Shown: in pieces, positions 53,640-62,498 of the stretch
Layout of the letters: every line of letters begins with the position of its first letter
Position numbering within the stretch: position 1 is the stretch's first letter
DNA from: Methylomonas sp. ZR1
GTDB lineage: Bacteria; Pseudomonadota; Gammaproteobacteria; Methylococcales; Methylomonadaceae
DNA: 64,000 bases
NCBI RefSeq assembly: GCF_013141865.1
Contig: NZ_RCST01000001.1
Span: 620,001 to 684,000 of the forward strand
Direction: 5' to 3'
The notes under the pieces: generated by a model
Told to the model about the DNA's origin: nothing
What the model saw: only the letters and a program-made list of their open reading frames with translations
The model's database searches: none
Translations under genes and position numbers: made by a program

Positions 53640-54397
53640 GCGCGAGGATTGTAGCGGTCCTTAACCAGAAAGGCGGGGTAGGAAAAACCACCACTTCGGT
53701 CAATTTAACCCACGCTCTAGCTAAACTCGGTAAGAAAATTACAGTGATAGACTTTGATCCACAGAGTCATTTGGCCGTTTCGCTTGGTTCCGTAGATACG
53801 CAAACAAGTGGGATTGATAAGGTTTTGTTGGAAGGGGCGAGTCTCGCGGAGCAATCAATTCCGGTTAGAAAGAATCTGAATTTGGTGGTTGCCGGTCCAA
53901 GATTGCAGGAAATTGAGCAATTGACGGATGGTGGAGCCAGACGTGGCGATCTGCTTCGCAGAGCTTTGCTTGACGGCAATCGCGATGAAGATTTTATCTT
54001 TATCGATTGTCCCCCTTCTTCCGGGGTATTGGTAGCCAATGCCTTGTTTGCCGCCGATGAAATATTGGTGCCAATGACCAGTGATTATTTGGCATTGCAA
54101 GGCTTGTCGCATTTGGTGGGAACCATCAGGAAATTTGAAAGTGCTTCGAAAAGGCCCTACAAATTTTCCCTGGTCATGTCCAGGTATATTCCGGCCAGAC
54201 GCATGTCAAAGGAGGTATTGAGTGTCATACAAAAATACTTCCCTGGGCAAATTTTGGCGACCACCATTCGGGAAACGGCTTTACTCGCAGAGTGCCCTAG
54301 TTTTGGTAAAACCATTTTTGAATATCGCCCGGGCTGCCGTTCCGCACGAGATTTTATGGCACTTGCCGAAGACTTTTTAGAAGGGAGGATGATGTAA
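53636..54397 (+). CDS. ParA-family ATPase of the chemosensory array (ParC-like)
   Basis: A 253-residue MinD/ParA ATPase with the deviant Walker A KGGVGKTTTSVNL, the A' motif VIDFDPQSHLA and Walker B FIFIDCPPSSG. Because it is embedded in and overlaps chemotaxis genes on both sides, it is unlikely to serve chromosome segregation. In Vibrio and Shewanella a similar ParA (ParC) places chemotaxis arrays at the pole with the partner ParP. No parP is visible here; the next gene, a STAS protein with a long disordered N-terminus, could fill that role. Confidence 0.85.
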   Translation: MSARIVAVLNQKGGVGKTTTSVNLTHALAKLGKKITVIDFDPQSHLAVSLGSVDTQTSGIDKVLLEGASLAEQSIPVRKNLNLVVAGPRLQEIEQLTDGGARRGDLLRRALLDGNRDEDFIFIDCPPSSGVLVANALFAADEILVPMTSDYLALQGLSHLVGTIRKFESASKRPYKFSLVMSRYIPARRMSKEVLSVIQKYFPGQILATTIRETALLAECPSFGKTIFEYRPGCRSARDFMALAEDFLEGRMM

Positions 54398-54906
54398 TGG
54401 CGGAACAAAATGAAGATAGTTTGATCGGTTACGACCCTCTGGCCTGGATGCATCGATCAGATTTCAATCACGACTCACAAAAAGCCCAAGTTAGTGAAGC
54501 GGAAGCGGACAGTTCGACAGAACTTGCGAGCTCGACAGAAACAGGGTCAAACCTTGAGACAGACTTGGATCAAGTGCCGGCCGACGGCTCTGATCCATAC
54601 GCCTCTCAAAGTGAGCGAGCGGTTTTGGTATTGGATCCGGTACTGAATATTCAAAATGTCGCGGCTCTCCACCAGCGCTTAACGCAGATGCTCAGCAATT
54701 TTGAGGCTATCGATATCGACGCTTCCGGCGTGACGATGATAGATACGGCCACTCTGCAACTGTTATTGATTTTAAAGCAGACCGCAATTGGCTTGCAGAA
54801 ATCTGTTTCTATCGATTTTCCTTCCGATAAGTTTATTGAAGCCTCGGAGTTGTTGGGGATTGCCGAAATGTTGGAAGTTGATCAGGCTGCATCCGGCTTC
54901 TTTTGA
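54397..54906 (+). CDS. STAS-domain protein with short N-terminal DPLAWM motif
   Basis: A 169-residue protein. A short conserved-looking motif (GYDPLAWMHRSDF) near residue 11 is followed by an acidic, Ser/Thr-rich, probably disordered linker (about 30-70). A C-terminal STAS domain follows (about 75-165, VLVLDPVLNIQNVAALHQRL, AIDIDASGVTMIDTATLQLLL). STAS domains are anti-anti-sigma or partner-binding modules; a phosphorylatable position near DASGVTMIDT is possible. Starts one base inside the ParA stop (TAATG). The arrangement suggests an adapter between the ParA ATPase and the array, which is inference. Confidence 0.75.
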   Translation: MAEQNEDSLIGYDPLAWMHRSDFNHDSQKAQVSEAEADSSTELASSTETGSNLETDLDQVPADGSDPYASQSERAVLVLDPVLNIQNVAALHQRLTQMLSNFEAIDIDASGVTMIDTATLQLLLILKQTAIGLQKSVSIDFPSDKFIEASELLGIAEMLEVDQAASGFF

Positions 54907-54930
54907 TGGGGTACTACCCGAATATAAAAA

Positions 54931-55767
54931 ATGAAAGAAAAAGCGCGCGAGTTTGAATATACCCAAGCAGATTTTGACGTTCTAAGGAAAATATCCAACC
55001 AATATTCCGGAATCTTGGTGCCGGACGATAAATTCGATATGTTTTATTCGAGGTTGTCGAAACGGGTCCGCATGCTGGGCTTTACCAGCTTCAAACAGTA
55101 TTGTCACTATTTGAAAAACAACCCGGATACTGAGTTTACTGAATTTATTAATGCTGTCACCACTAACCTCACTTCTTTTTTTCGCGAAAATCACCACTTT
55201 GAATATTTAAGCAAGACGGTTGTACCGGGCTTGCTTAAAAAACATGCCGGGACTAAACAGATTAAAGTGTGGTCCGCAGGTTGCTCAACAGGTGAGGAGC
55301 CTTATTCTTTGGCGATGACCTTGAAGGAAAGCGTTCCGGCTGATTGGACTATAAATATTCTGGCTACCGATCTTGATACGAATGTTTTGGCCACCGCAGC
55401 AGCCGGTATTTACATGGCTGATCGCGTGACAGGAATAGCCGAGCAACGCCTTAAGCGCTGGTTTCAAAAAGGTGTGGGTGGACAAGCGAACAAGGTGCGA
55501 GTTAAACCGGAATTGAAAGAATTGATAGAGTTTAAACAATTGAATTTGATGCAGGAGTGGCCCTTGAAAGGGTATTTTGATTTTATTTTTTGCCGAAATG
55601 TTTTGATCTATTTTGATCGGGAAACCAAGGCGATGTTAGCGAATCGTTACTGCGGCTTATTGGAAGAGGGTTCATATTTATTCATTGGACATTCAGAATC
55701 CTTGCATCAGCTCGATACCGGATTCAGTTTGATAGGTAACACCATCTACAGGAAGTCGATTAAGTGA
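54931..55767 (+). CDS. cheR: Chemoreceptor glutamate methyltransferase CheR
   Basis: CheR (278 residues) methylates receptor glutamates using SAM. The N-terminal helical domain (DFDVLRKISNQYSGILV, TSFFRENHHFEYL) and the SAM fold (KVWSAGCSTGEEPYSLAM, LATDLDTNVLATAAAGIY, DFIFCRNVLIYFD, YLFIGHSESL) are intact. It can dock on the EWQDF tail of the neighbouring receptor if it keeps the beta-subdomain seen in pentapeptide-dependent CheR. Overlaps cheD (GTGA). Confidence 0.95.
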   Translation: MKEKAREFEYTQADFDVLRKISNQYSGILVPDDKFDMFYSRLSKRVRMLGFTSFKQYCHYLKNNPDTEFTEFINAVTTNLTSFFRENHHFEYLSKTVVPGLLKKHAGTKQIKVWSAGCSTGEEPYSLAMTLKESVPADWTINILATDLDTNVLATAAAGIYMADRVTGIAEQRLKRWFQKGVGGQANKVRVKPELKELIEFKQLNLMQEWPLKGYFDFIFCRNVLIYFDRETKAMLANRYCGLLEEGSYLFIGHSESLHQLDTGFSLIGNTIYRKSIK

Positions 55768-56402
55768 GTCATGTGCGACATGTGGATAGACCGCTTATCG
55801 CCGGCTTCGAAAACGTCAATCGATATTGGGATCAAGAAAATCAAATAGTGGCGGCAAAATTAATGCCCGGTGATTACTACGTCACCAAACAGGATGAAAT
55901 GATTACGACTGTGCTGGGTTCTTGCGTGGCAGCCTGTATCAGGGATGTGGTGACCGGTGTGGGGGGTATGAATCATTTCATGTTGCCGGAGACCAGTAAA
56001 AGTCGCTTGAATGCCAGAGACGAAGCTGTCGTTGGCAATGCCTCTCGCTATGGCAATTACGCGATGGAACATTTGATCAACGCTATTTTGCAAAATGGCG
56101 GTAAGCGTAAAAACCTGGAAGTTAAGCTGTTCGGCGGCGGCAAAATCATCGCTACCCTGGGTGATGTGGGGGCCAGAAACATTCAATTCGTTTTGGACTA
56201 TGTGGACACTGAAGCGTTGAATCTGGTTTCTCATGATTTGGGCGATATTTATCCGCGTAAGGTGAATTTCTTTCCGCATACCGGACGGGTCAGAATGAAA
56301 AAAATTAAAGATTTACACAACCAAACTATCTTCCTGCGCGAGAAGCAATATAGTTCCAGTATCAAGGACGCACCGGTTGAAGGTAGCGTAGAGCTATTTT
56401 AG
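55764..56402 (+). CDS. cheD: Chemoreceptor glutamine deamidase CheD
   Basis: CheD (212 residues) deamidates receptor glutamines. The catalytic cysteine is in TTVLGSCVAACIRD and the histidine in GGMNHFMLPE; the later AVVGNASRYGNYAMEHLINAIL (in pieces) and LFGGGKI blocks are typical. Its usual partner CheC is absent. The C-terminus ends in GSVELF, an acidic LF tail shared with two other proteins in the window. It overlaps cheR and is followed by cheB after nine bases. Confidence 0.95.
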   Translation: MSHVRHVDRPLIAGFENVNRYWDQENQIVAAKLMPGDYYVTKQDEMITTVLGSCVAACIRDVVTGVGGMNHFMLPETSKSRLNARDEAVVGNASRYGNYAMEHLINAILQNGGKRKNLEVKLFGGGKIIATLGDVGARNIQFVLDYVDTEALNLVSHDLGDIYPRKVNFFPHTGRVRMKKIKDLHNQTIFLREKQYSSSIKDAPVEGSVELF

Positions 56403-56411
56403 GAAACCAGG

Positions 56412-57473
56412 ATGACAAAAATTAAGCTATTGATTGTTGACGACTCGGCATTAATTCGCCAAATGTTGACGCAAATTTTTAATGAGGCAGGCGATATTGA
56501 AGTTGTCGGCACGGCCAGTGATCCGATTATTGCCCGGGAAAAAATAAAGGCCTTGAATCCCGACGTATTAACACTGGATGTAGAAATGCCGCGTATGGAT
56601 GGTCTGACATTTTTACGTAATTTGATGCGTTTACGACCGATGCCGGTGGTCATGATTTCAACGTTGACCGAAAAAGGCGCCGAAGTGACCCTTGATGCGT
56701 TAGCGCTCGGTGCGGTTGATTTCGTGGCAAAACCAAAAATCGATGTCTCCCATGGCTTACGAGCCTATGCCGATGAGATTATCGGTAAAATCAGGATGGC
56801 CGCTCAAGCAAAAGTCAAAGCTTTGGAAACCAATCGGGTTAATGTCCCAGCTCTTAATTCAGTGAATGAGAATGCAGCCAGTACGATGAAAAAGCATTTC
56901 AAAACGACTCATAAAATTGTGGCGTTGGGTTCTTCAACGGGCGGCACCGAAGCGGTCAAGGAACTGGTAAAAAGCCTGCCTAGGACGGCGCCGGCGATTG
57001 TCATTACCCAACATTTGCCGCTCGCCTTCAGCGCTTCGTTTGCCAAACATGTTAACGAGGCCACTGAGATGACTGCTTGCGTGGCTAGCGATGGGCAACT
57101 GATATTGCCCGGAAATATTTATATAGCGCCAGGTGATCAGCATTTAATGGTTGTGAGAGATGGTGCTCGTTATGCGTGCCGCCTTGATGATGGTCCACCT
57201 GTCAACAGACATAAGCCTTCCGTGGATGTCCTGTTTCGATCAGTTGCCGAGAATGTGGGTAGCAATGCGGTTGGGGTTATGTTGACGGGCATGGGGGCGG
57301 ATGGTGCCAGAGCCATGCTTGAGATGCGCGAGGCCGGGGCCGTCAACATAGTGCAGGATGAAGCATCCAGTATCGTTTGGGGCATGCCCGGCGAGGCCTA
57401 CAAACTGGGAGCCGCGCATCATGTGTTATCCTTGGGGAAAATAGCGGAAAAAATCCTGGCCTTGGTGGATTGA
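56412..57473 (+). CDS. cheB: Chemotaxis methylesterase/deamidase CheB
   Basis: CheB (353 residues): N-terminal receiver domain ([13 protein letters not shown]; phospho-Asp in [15 protein letters not shown] lysine), a linker of about 40 residues, and a C-terminal esterase with the catalytic serine in [11 protein letters not shown], histidine in ITQHLP and aspartate in [12 protein letters not shown]. It removes methyl groups from receptors under CheA control. AGGA precedes the ATG. Confidence 0.96.
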   Translation: MTKIKLLIVDDSALIRQMLTQIFNEAGDIEVVGTASDPIIAREKIKALNPDVLTLDVEMPRMDGLTFLRNLMRLRPMPVVMISTLTEKGAEVTLDALALGAVDFVAKPKIDVSHGLRAYADEIIGKIRMAAQAKVKALETNRVNVPALNSVNENAASTMKKHFKTTHKIVALGSSTGGTEAVKELVKSLPRTAPAIVITQHLPLAFSASFAKHVNEATEMTACVASDGQLILPGNIYIAPGDQHLMVVRDGARYACRLDDGPPVNRHKPSVDVLFRSVAENVGSNAVGVMLTGMGADGARAMLEMREAGAVNIVQDEASSIVWGMPGEAYKLGAAHHVLSLGKIAEKILALVD

Positions 57474-57477
57474 AAAT

Positions 57478-58680
57478 ATGTTGCAGTTCCTAAAAGATAA
57501 CGCGCTTCTGGTTTTATTCACGCTGGTAGTTTTGTTATTGCCGTTGCTTTCGTCCAACGCGCTGGTTTATTGGCTAGCCGCCCCCATCGCAACCATGTTG
57601 TGGATGGTCAAAGCATTTCGTGCGCAACGTGCGCAAGTGTCAGCCTTGACAAACAGCAAGGGTCTAAGCGAAGCCGAATTGGTGCGCGCGATTGATGACT
57701 ATTTACTGCATTTGAAAGATTGTATCGACCAAGAAGCCTCCTATTTTCGCGCGGAATTGGAACAGCTCAAATCCATGCTTGCCGATGCGGTGACTACGAT
57801 GTCCAACAGCTTCAATAGTTTGGCTAGTCTGACGTCCGGGCAGTCATCGATAGTATATTCGTTGGTAGCTGATCTGGAAGGAAGTACCGACAAAGGGCGT
57901 AGCAGTATCAATTTCACGAGTTTTGCTCAGGAAACCGATGATGTCCTGCAGTTTTTTATCGACCATATTCTGCAAATCAGTAAGCAGAGCATGGAAATGG
58001 TCGCGGTCATCAATGATGTTGGGGGCCATATGGCTCATGTCGAGAAACTATTGGGCGATGTGCAGAAGATTGCCGATCAAACCAATTTGTTGGCGCTGAA
58101 TGCCGCCATAGAAGCAGCCAGGGCGGGAGAAGCCGGTCGAGGCTTTGCAGTGGTTGCGGGAGAAGTGCGAAATCTTTCAAAAAACTCCGATAAGTTCAGC
58201 GAGGAAATTAAGCGCGTGGTGAAGGCCTCCAAGGATAATATCCGCGAAGCGCAAACCATGATCGAAATAATGGCCTCCAAAGACATGAACGTGGCGATTA
58301 GTTCCAAAGCCAGTATCGACAAGATGATGGATGATATCGCCGTCATTAATGCCAATATCTCCAACAACGTCGGCGAAATTTCCCAACTGACCAATCAAAT
58401 CGAGTTCAATGTGGGTAATGCGGTGAGAGGTCTGCAATTTGAGGATATGGCCCGGCAATTGATTGAATATTTACAATTCAATTTAGAACATTTCGGTTCG
58501 CTATCTGACGAGGTCAGTATAGGTTTGGGGGTATTTAAAACCGGTGGCGACACTGATTGGCGTGACCAATTACGGCAAGGCTCGGATCGCTTGAAAATCA
58601 TGAAGCAACAGTGGCAAGTCAGAAAATCGCACATTGTGTCGCAATCTTCCATGGAGGAAGGCGATGTGGATCTGTTTTAG
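57478..58680 (+). CDS. Receptor-like signalling protein lacking a sensor domain, with CheZ-like C-terminal helix
   Basis: A 400-residue protein. Two TMs (about 8-24 and 27-45) with almost no periplasmic loop are followed by an alpha-helical MCP-type module whose tip is [39 protein letters not shown] (in pieces). A C-terminal helix [19 protein letters not shown] (about 315-333) holds F-x-D323-x-x-x-Q327, the spacing of the CheZ active site (FQDLTGQ). The protein ends EEGDVDLF. It lies four bases after cheB. It may be a signalling partner or CheY-P phosphatase rather than a sensor; that is inference. Confidence 0.75.
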   Translation: MLQFLKDNALLVLFTLVVLLLPLLSSNALVYWLAAPIATMLWMVKAFRAQRAQVSALTNSKGLSEAELVRAIDDYLLHLKDCIDQEASYFRAELEQLKSMLADAVTTMSNSFNSLASLTSGQSSIVYSLVADLEGSTDKGRSSINFTSFAQETDDVLQFFIDHILQISKQSMEMVAVINDVGGHMAHVEKLLGDVQKIADQTNLLALNAAIEAARAGEAGRGFAVVAGEVRNLSKNSDKFSEEIKRVVKASKDNIREAQTMIEIMASKDMNVAISSKASIDKMMDDIAVINANISNNVGEISQLTNQIEFNVGNAVRGLQFEDMARQLIEYLQFNLEHFGSLSDEVSIGLGVFKTGGDTDWRDQLRQGSDRLKIMKQQWQVRKSHIVSQSSMEEGDVDLF

Positions 58681-58724
58681 GCTAAAGGTAAGAGATGACA
58701 TGAAAATTTGTGAGGTTAAAGAAT

Positions 58725-59024
58725 ATGGGTATTGATGCACGTGTTGATGCGGGAGTGCTGTCGATTAAAATAAGCGGTCGGTTCGATTTCGGCGTGCACA
58801 ACGAGTTTCGCGAAGCCACCAAGCTGGTTGAAAGTGGCGTGAAGTTGATAGAAGTGGATTTGATCGGCACCGAATACTTAGATAGCTCAGCCCTTGGCAT
58901 GCTGTTAGTTCTGCGAGATAAGATGGCGGGTGATAAGTCGGCAATACGGATTAAAAATTCGCGTACCGAAGTTAAAAAAATTTTGGAAATCGCTAATTTT
59001 GATAAATTATTTACACTATCCTGA
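58725..59024 (+). CDS. STAS-domain anti-sigma factor antagonist-like protein
   Basis: A 99-residue stand-alone STAS protein (GVLSIKISGRFDFGVHNEF, LIEVDLIGTEYLDSSALGMLLVLRDK). The SSA region around DSSALGM includes the serine that SpoIIAA-type proteins have phosphorylated. GAGG before the ATG at 58725 supports this start over a GTG at 58710. It is the last gene of the chemosensory cluster and resembles STAS proteins encoded beside HptB/flagellar regulators. No cognate kinase or anti-sigma factor is in the window. Confidence 0.85.
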   Translation: MGIDARVDAGVLSIKISGRFDFGVHNEFREATKLVESGVKLIEVDLIGTEYLDSSALGMLLVLRDKMAGDKSAIRIKNSRTEVKKILEIANFDKLFTLS

Positions 59025-59096
59025 GCAATCCCGCTTTTTTATATAACCTAATGGCGCGATCAAACCGACAACGGTTTGCGTAGCCGCCAACACCTC

Positions 59097-60194
59097 ATGA
59101 ACCAGCAGACTGACTTTTCCAGTTCCGATTTCATTAGAAATTTTTTCCAGCGATTTCTACCCAATTCCCAAGTTGTTTCCCTAGCCATAGTTTTGCTGGG
59201 CGGCTTTTTATTGATATACGGCTTGCTGGATTTGCTGATGCCGGTCTTTGTAGCGATTGTGTTGGCGTATCTACTGGAAGGGCTGGTGGTTAAAGCCGAA
59301 CAGCGCCAACTCGGTCGTTTGATTTCGGTGCATCTCGTATTCTTTGCGTTTATGGCTGTGCTGGGTTTTGTGTTGTTTGTGTTGGTGCCGATAGTCTCCG
59401 AGCAAACCGTGCAACTGGTGCAACACATACCGGAGATTGTTTCCAGTACCCAAGCCGAAATCATGCGCTTCCCTGAACGCCATCCGGAACTGATTTCGGA
59501 AGTCCGGATTCGCGAAATCATGTTCTCCATTCAGCAAGACTTGCTCAAGTATGGTCAGGATTTGATCTCCGGCTCCGCCCAATCGTTTGTCGGATTGGTG
59601 GCGGTGATCATTTACTTGTTTTTGGTGCCGTTGATGGTGTTTTTCTTTCTGAAAGATAAACAGGTTTTATTGGGCTGGTTTGTACAGTTTCTGCCAAGGG
59701 ATACCAGTCTTAGCCTGCGAGTGTGGCATGAAGTCGATAGGCAAATAGCCAATTACGTTAGAGGCAAATTTCTCGAAGTGTTTATCCTGTGGGCGGTCAG
59801 TTACATAGTCTTCTGGTTGTTGGGTTTGAATTATGCGATGTTGCTTGCGGTACTGATGGGCTTGTCTGTGGTGATTCCTTATGTCGGCGCGACATTAGTC
59901 ACTTTTCCGGTATTGGCGGTGGCTTATGTGCAGTGGGGCGTGGGCGGCAGTGATCATTTTATGTACGTATTTATTGCCTATTCAGTGATTCAGGCGCTGG
60001 ATGGTGTCATATTGGTGCCGCTGCTGTTTTCTGAAGCCGTGAATTTGCATCCTATTGCAATTATTGTTGCCATCCTGTTTTTTGGCGGCTTATGGGGATT
60101 TTGGGGGGTGTTTTTTGCGATACCCTTGGCCACGCTGGTTAAAGCGGTGTTAATGGCGTGGCCAAAGGCTGAGATCAGTCAATCATCGGCTTGA
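59097..60194 (+). CDS. AI-2E family (PerM-type) transporter
   Basis: A 365-residue polytopic protein of the AI-2E/PerM exporter family. It has about eight TMs, a central soluble region (IPEIVSSTQAEIMRFPERHPELISE in pieces), and the late motifs LMGLSVVIPYVGATLVTFPV and VILVPLLFSEAVNLHPIAIIVAILFFGGLWGFWGVFFAIPLATLVKAV (in pieces). The family substrate is poorly defined. No good ribosome binding site precedes either the ATG at 59097 or an earlier TTG. It converges with the PhoH gene; the stops are six bases apart. Confidence 0.88.
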   Translation: MNQQTDFSSSDFIRNFFQRFLPNSQVVSLAIVLLGGFLLIYGLLDLLMPVFVAIVLAYLLEGLVVKAEQRQLGRLISVHLVFFAFMAVLGFVLFVLVPIVSEQTVQLVQHIPEIVSSTQAEIMRFPERHPELISEVRIREIMFSIQQDLLKYGQDLISGSAQSFVGLVAVIIYLFLVPLMVFFFLKDKQVLLGWFVQFLPRDTSLSLRVWHEVDRQIANYVRGKFLEVFILWAVSYIVFWLLGLNYAMLLAVLMGLSVVIPYVGATLVTFPVLAVAYVQWGVGGSDHFMYVFIAYSVIQALDGVILVPLLFSEAVNLHPIAIIVAILFFGGLWGFWGVFFAIPLATLVKAVLMAWPKAEISQSSA

Positions 60195-60199
60195 TGGCG

Positions 60200-61612
60200 T
60201 TACAAATTATCGGATGCAAAATCCGCCAGGCGCGAACGCTCGCCACGCCGCAAAGTAATGTGGGCGCTATTCGGCCAAGATTTGAAACGATCAACCACAT
60301 AGGTCAAACCGGAGCTGGTAGCGGTTAAATACGGCGTATCGATTTGTGCCAGATTGCCGATACAGATGATCTTAGTGCCGGGCCCCGCTCGGGTAATCAA
60401 GGTTTTCATCTGTTTGGGCGTCAGGTTTTGTGCCTCGTCGATAATCAGGTAGCGGTTCAGAAAAGTCCGTCCGCGCATAAAGTTCAGCGAACGAATTTTT
60501 ACCCGGTTCATCATGACGTTTTGCGACGCGCCTTGTTCCCATTCGGTCGTGCCCGAGCGGCTGCCCAGCAACTCCAGGTTATCCATCAACGCCCCCATCC
60601 ACGGCGCCATTTTTTCCTCTTCCGTACCCGGTAAAAAGCCAATGTCCTCGCCGACCGGCATGGTCTCCCGTGTCATGATAATTTCCAAATAGGCTTTGCT
60701 TTCCAGAGTCAAAGACAGGCCGGCTGCCAGTGCCAGCAAGGTTTTACCGGTGCCGGCAGAGCCTATTAACGTCACGAAGTCAACGTTTGGGTCGAGCAGG
60801 GCATTCAACGCAAAATTTTGCTCGCGGTTTTTGGCGGAAATCCCCCAGATGCTATTGTGTTTGGTCCGATAATCGCGGGCCAATTGCAACACAGCCGTGT
60901 CGCCTTCGCGGCTTTTCACGATGGCTTCGAAGTTATCTTCGCCTTCCATATACAGATATTGGTTGGGATACCATTCGGCCACCAGCGGACCATTCACGCG
61001 GTAGTATGTGTGGTCGTTTTCCTGCCACGATTCCATCTTGCCGCCGTGTTCCTCCCAGAAGTCGCTGTCCAGCGGCATCGTGCCGGTGTAGAGCAGGTCT
61101 ATATCTTCGATGGTTTGATCGTTATGGTAATCCTCGGCAGTAATCTGTAGCGCGGCTGCTTTGATGCGCATATTGATGTCTTTGGAGACCAGGATTACAT
61201 TCACATCCGGGTATTCCTTACCCAAGGCCAATACGATACTGAGGATAGAATTATCGGCAATCTGTCCAGGTAGGTCGGCAGGGAGTAGATGCGACAATTG
61301 CCGGGTTTGAAAATACAAACGGCCGTCGAATTCTCGCTCGCCGTTCCGAGCATAATCGATGCGCGACAGCGGTAGCCCGGCGTTGATGGTTTGTTGATCG
61401 GCATCGCGGATTAATTCGTCCAAAAACCGGCTAACTTGGCGGACGTTGCGCGATACGTCGGATAAGCCTTTTTTGGCGTGATCCAATTCCTCCAGCACCA
61501 CCATCGGAATGAAAACATTATGTTCTTGAAAGCGAAAAATGGACGTTGGGTCGTGCATCAGTACGTTGGTGTCCAACACGAACAATTTTTTGCCGGCGGA
61601 TTGAATATTCAT
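60200..61612 (-). CDS. PIN-PhoH fusion ATPase (PhoH2/YlaK-like)
   Basis: A 470-residue protein. An N-terminal PIN ribonuclease-like domain (LFVLDTNVLMHDPTSIF, VLEELDHAKKG, VILVSKDINMRIKA) is fused to a C-terminal PhoH ATPase domain (Walker A LIGSAGTGKTLLALAAGL; MTRETMPVGEDIGFLPGTEEEKM in pieces; Walker B YLIIDEAQNLTPKQMKTLITR). PhoH2-type proteins have RNA helicase/RNase activity in mycobacteria. AAGGAT just before the ATG at 61612 selects this start. Divergent from the CheZ-like gene. Confidence 0.92.
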   Translation of the reverse strand: MNIQSAGKKLFVLDTNVLMHDPTSIFRFQEHNVFIPMVVLEELDHAKKGLSDVSRNVRQVSRFLDELIRDADQQTINAGLPLSRIDYARNGEREFDGRLYFQTRQLSHLLPADLPGQIADNSILSIVLALGKEYPDVNVILVSKDINMRIKAAALQITAEDYHNDQTIEDIDLLYTGTMPLDSDFWEEHGGKMESWQENDHTYYRVNGPLVAEWYPNQYLYMEGEDNFEAIVKSREGDTAVLQLARDYRTKHNSIWGISAKNREQNFALNALLDPNVDFVTLIGSAGTGKTLLALAAGLSLTLESKAYLEIIMTRETMPVGEDIGFLPGTEEEKMAPWMGALMDNLELLGSRSGTTEWEQGASQNVMMNRVKIRSLNFMRGRTFLNRYLIIDEAQNLTPKQMKTLITRAGPGTKIICIGNLAQIDTPYLTATSSGLTYVVDRFKSWPNSAHITLRRGERSRLADFASDNL

Positions 61613-61933
61613 ATTATCCTTGTAAAAAGCGTGGAAAAGCGGTTTCAACGCAAACCCGGTGCTGCGCTAAAGGTATTTCTACTCCAAGTGTAGAGTTATC
61701 GTCAACCGAGCTATCGCTTGCCCTGTGCCCGATAAGCGTTGCTACCCTATGCAAAAGAGTAGTGCGATTTCACCGTCAATTCCGGGTTTTTTAAAAATAC
61801 CGGTGCCAATAATCGACTAATCTCCAGTTTCTCTATACTTAAGCCGTCGTCATTGCTTTTGTATAGTCGGTTACAATAGGGCGCATATGTCGCGACAACT
61901 TAATTTGTATCGGTATTTTTAGGATAGTTATTT

Positions 61934-62473
61934 ATGACACTTTCACCATCAAGCCAGCCAGACTTGGGTTGGAGCCAGATTAGGGAAACCATCAAGCTGT
62001 TGACCGTTTCGGTTGCTCAGGTTGAGGGCAGCATGAAAGCCGGCGACGAGTCGGTCTCAGCCTTGGCCGACTCGTTTACCGGTATGGTTGAAGATATGAA
62101 AAATATTCATCAGTTACTGAGTAGTTTTCAGCAGAGCGAGAGCCGCGACCAGGCTCTGGCGCATTGCGAGGCGACCCAGGATAAAATCTATTCGGCGATT
62201 GTGGCGTTCCAGTTTTATGATCGCCTGCAGCAATGCTTACAACACGTGTCCAACAATCTAAAAGGCTTGTCGGTCATCATCGATACGCCGCAGAGGTTAT
62301 ATAATCCTGCCGAATGGTATAAGTTTCAGGAAAGCATTCGCAACCAGTACACTATGGAATCTGAAAAAGTGATGTTTGATGCTATCCATCAGGGCAAAAG
62401 CGTCGATGAAGCGCTAGCCTTGTTTCAACAAGCAAATCGGCAAAGCGACGACGATGAAATCGAACTGTTTTAA
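61934..62473 (+). CDS. Helical CheZ-like protein (candidate CheY phosphatase)
   Basis: A 179-residue helical protein with no assigned family. The segment AIVAFQFYDRLQQCLQHVSNNL (about 88-109) carries F94-x-D96-x-x-x-Q100, the same spacing as the CheZ catalytic site FQDLTGQ, and resembles the C-terminal helix of the receptor-like protein at 57478. The protein ends with an acidic tail (SDDDEIELF), as CheZ ends with a CheY-binding peptide. AGGAT precedes the ATG. It is 3 kb from the chemosensory cluster, separated by the PerM and PhoH genes. A CheY-P phosphatase role is a hypothesis. Confidence 0.6.
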   Translation: MTLSPSSQPDLGWSQIRETIKLLTVSVAQVEGSMKAGDESVSALADSFTGMVEDMKNIHQLLSSFQQSESRDQALAHCEATQDKIYSAIVAFQFYDRLQQCLQHVSNNLKGLSVIIDTPQRLYNPAEWYKFQESIRNQYTMESEKVMFDAIHQGKSVDEALALFQQANRQSDDDEIELF

Positions 62474-62498
62474 TTTTACTTGGCTACTCAAATCGTAA

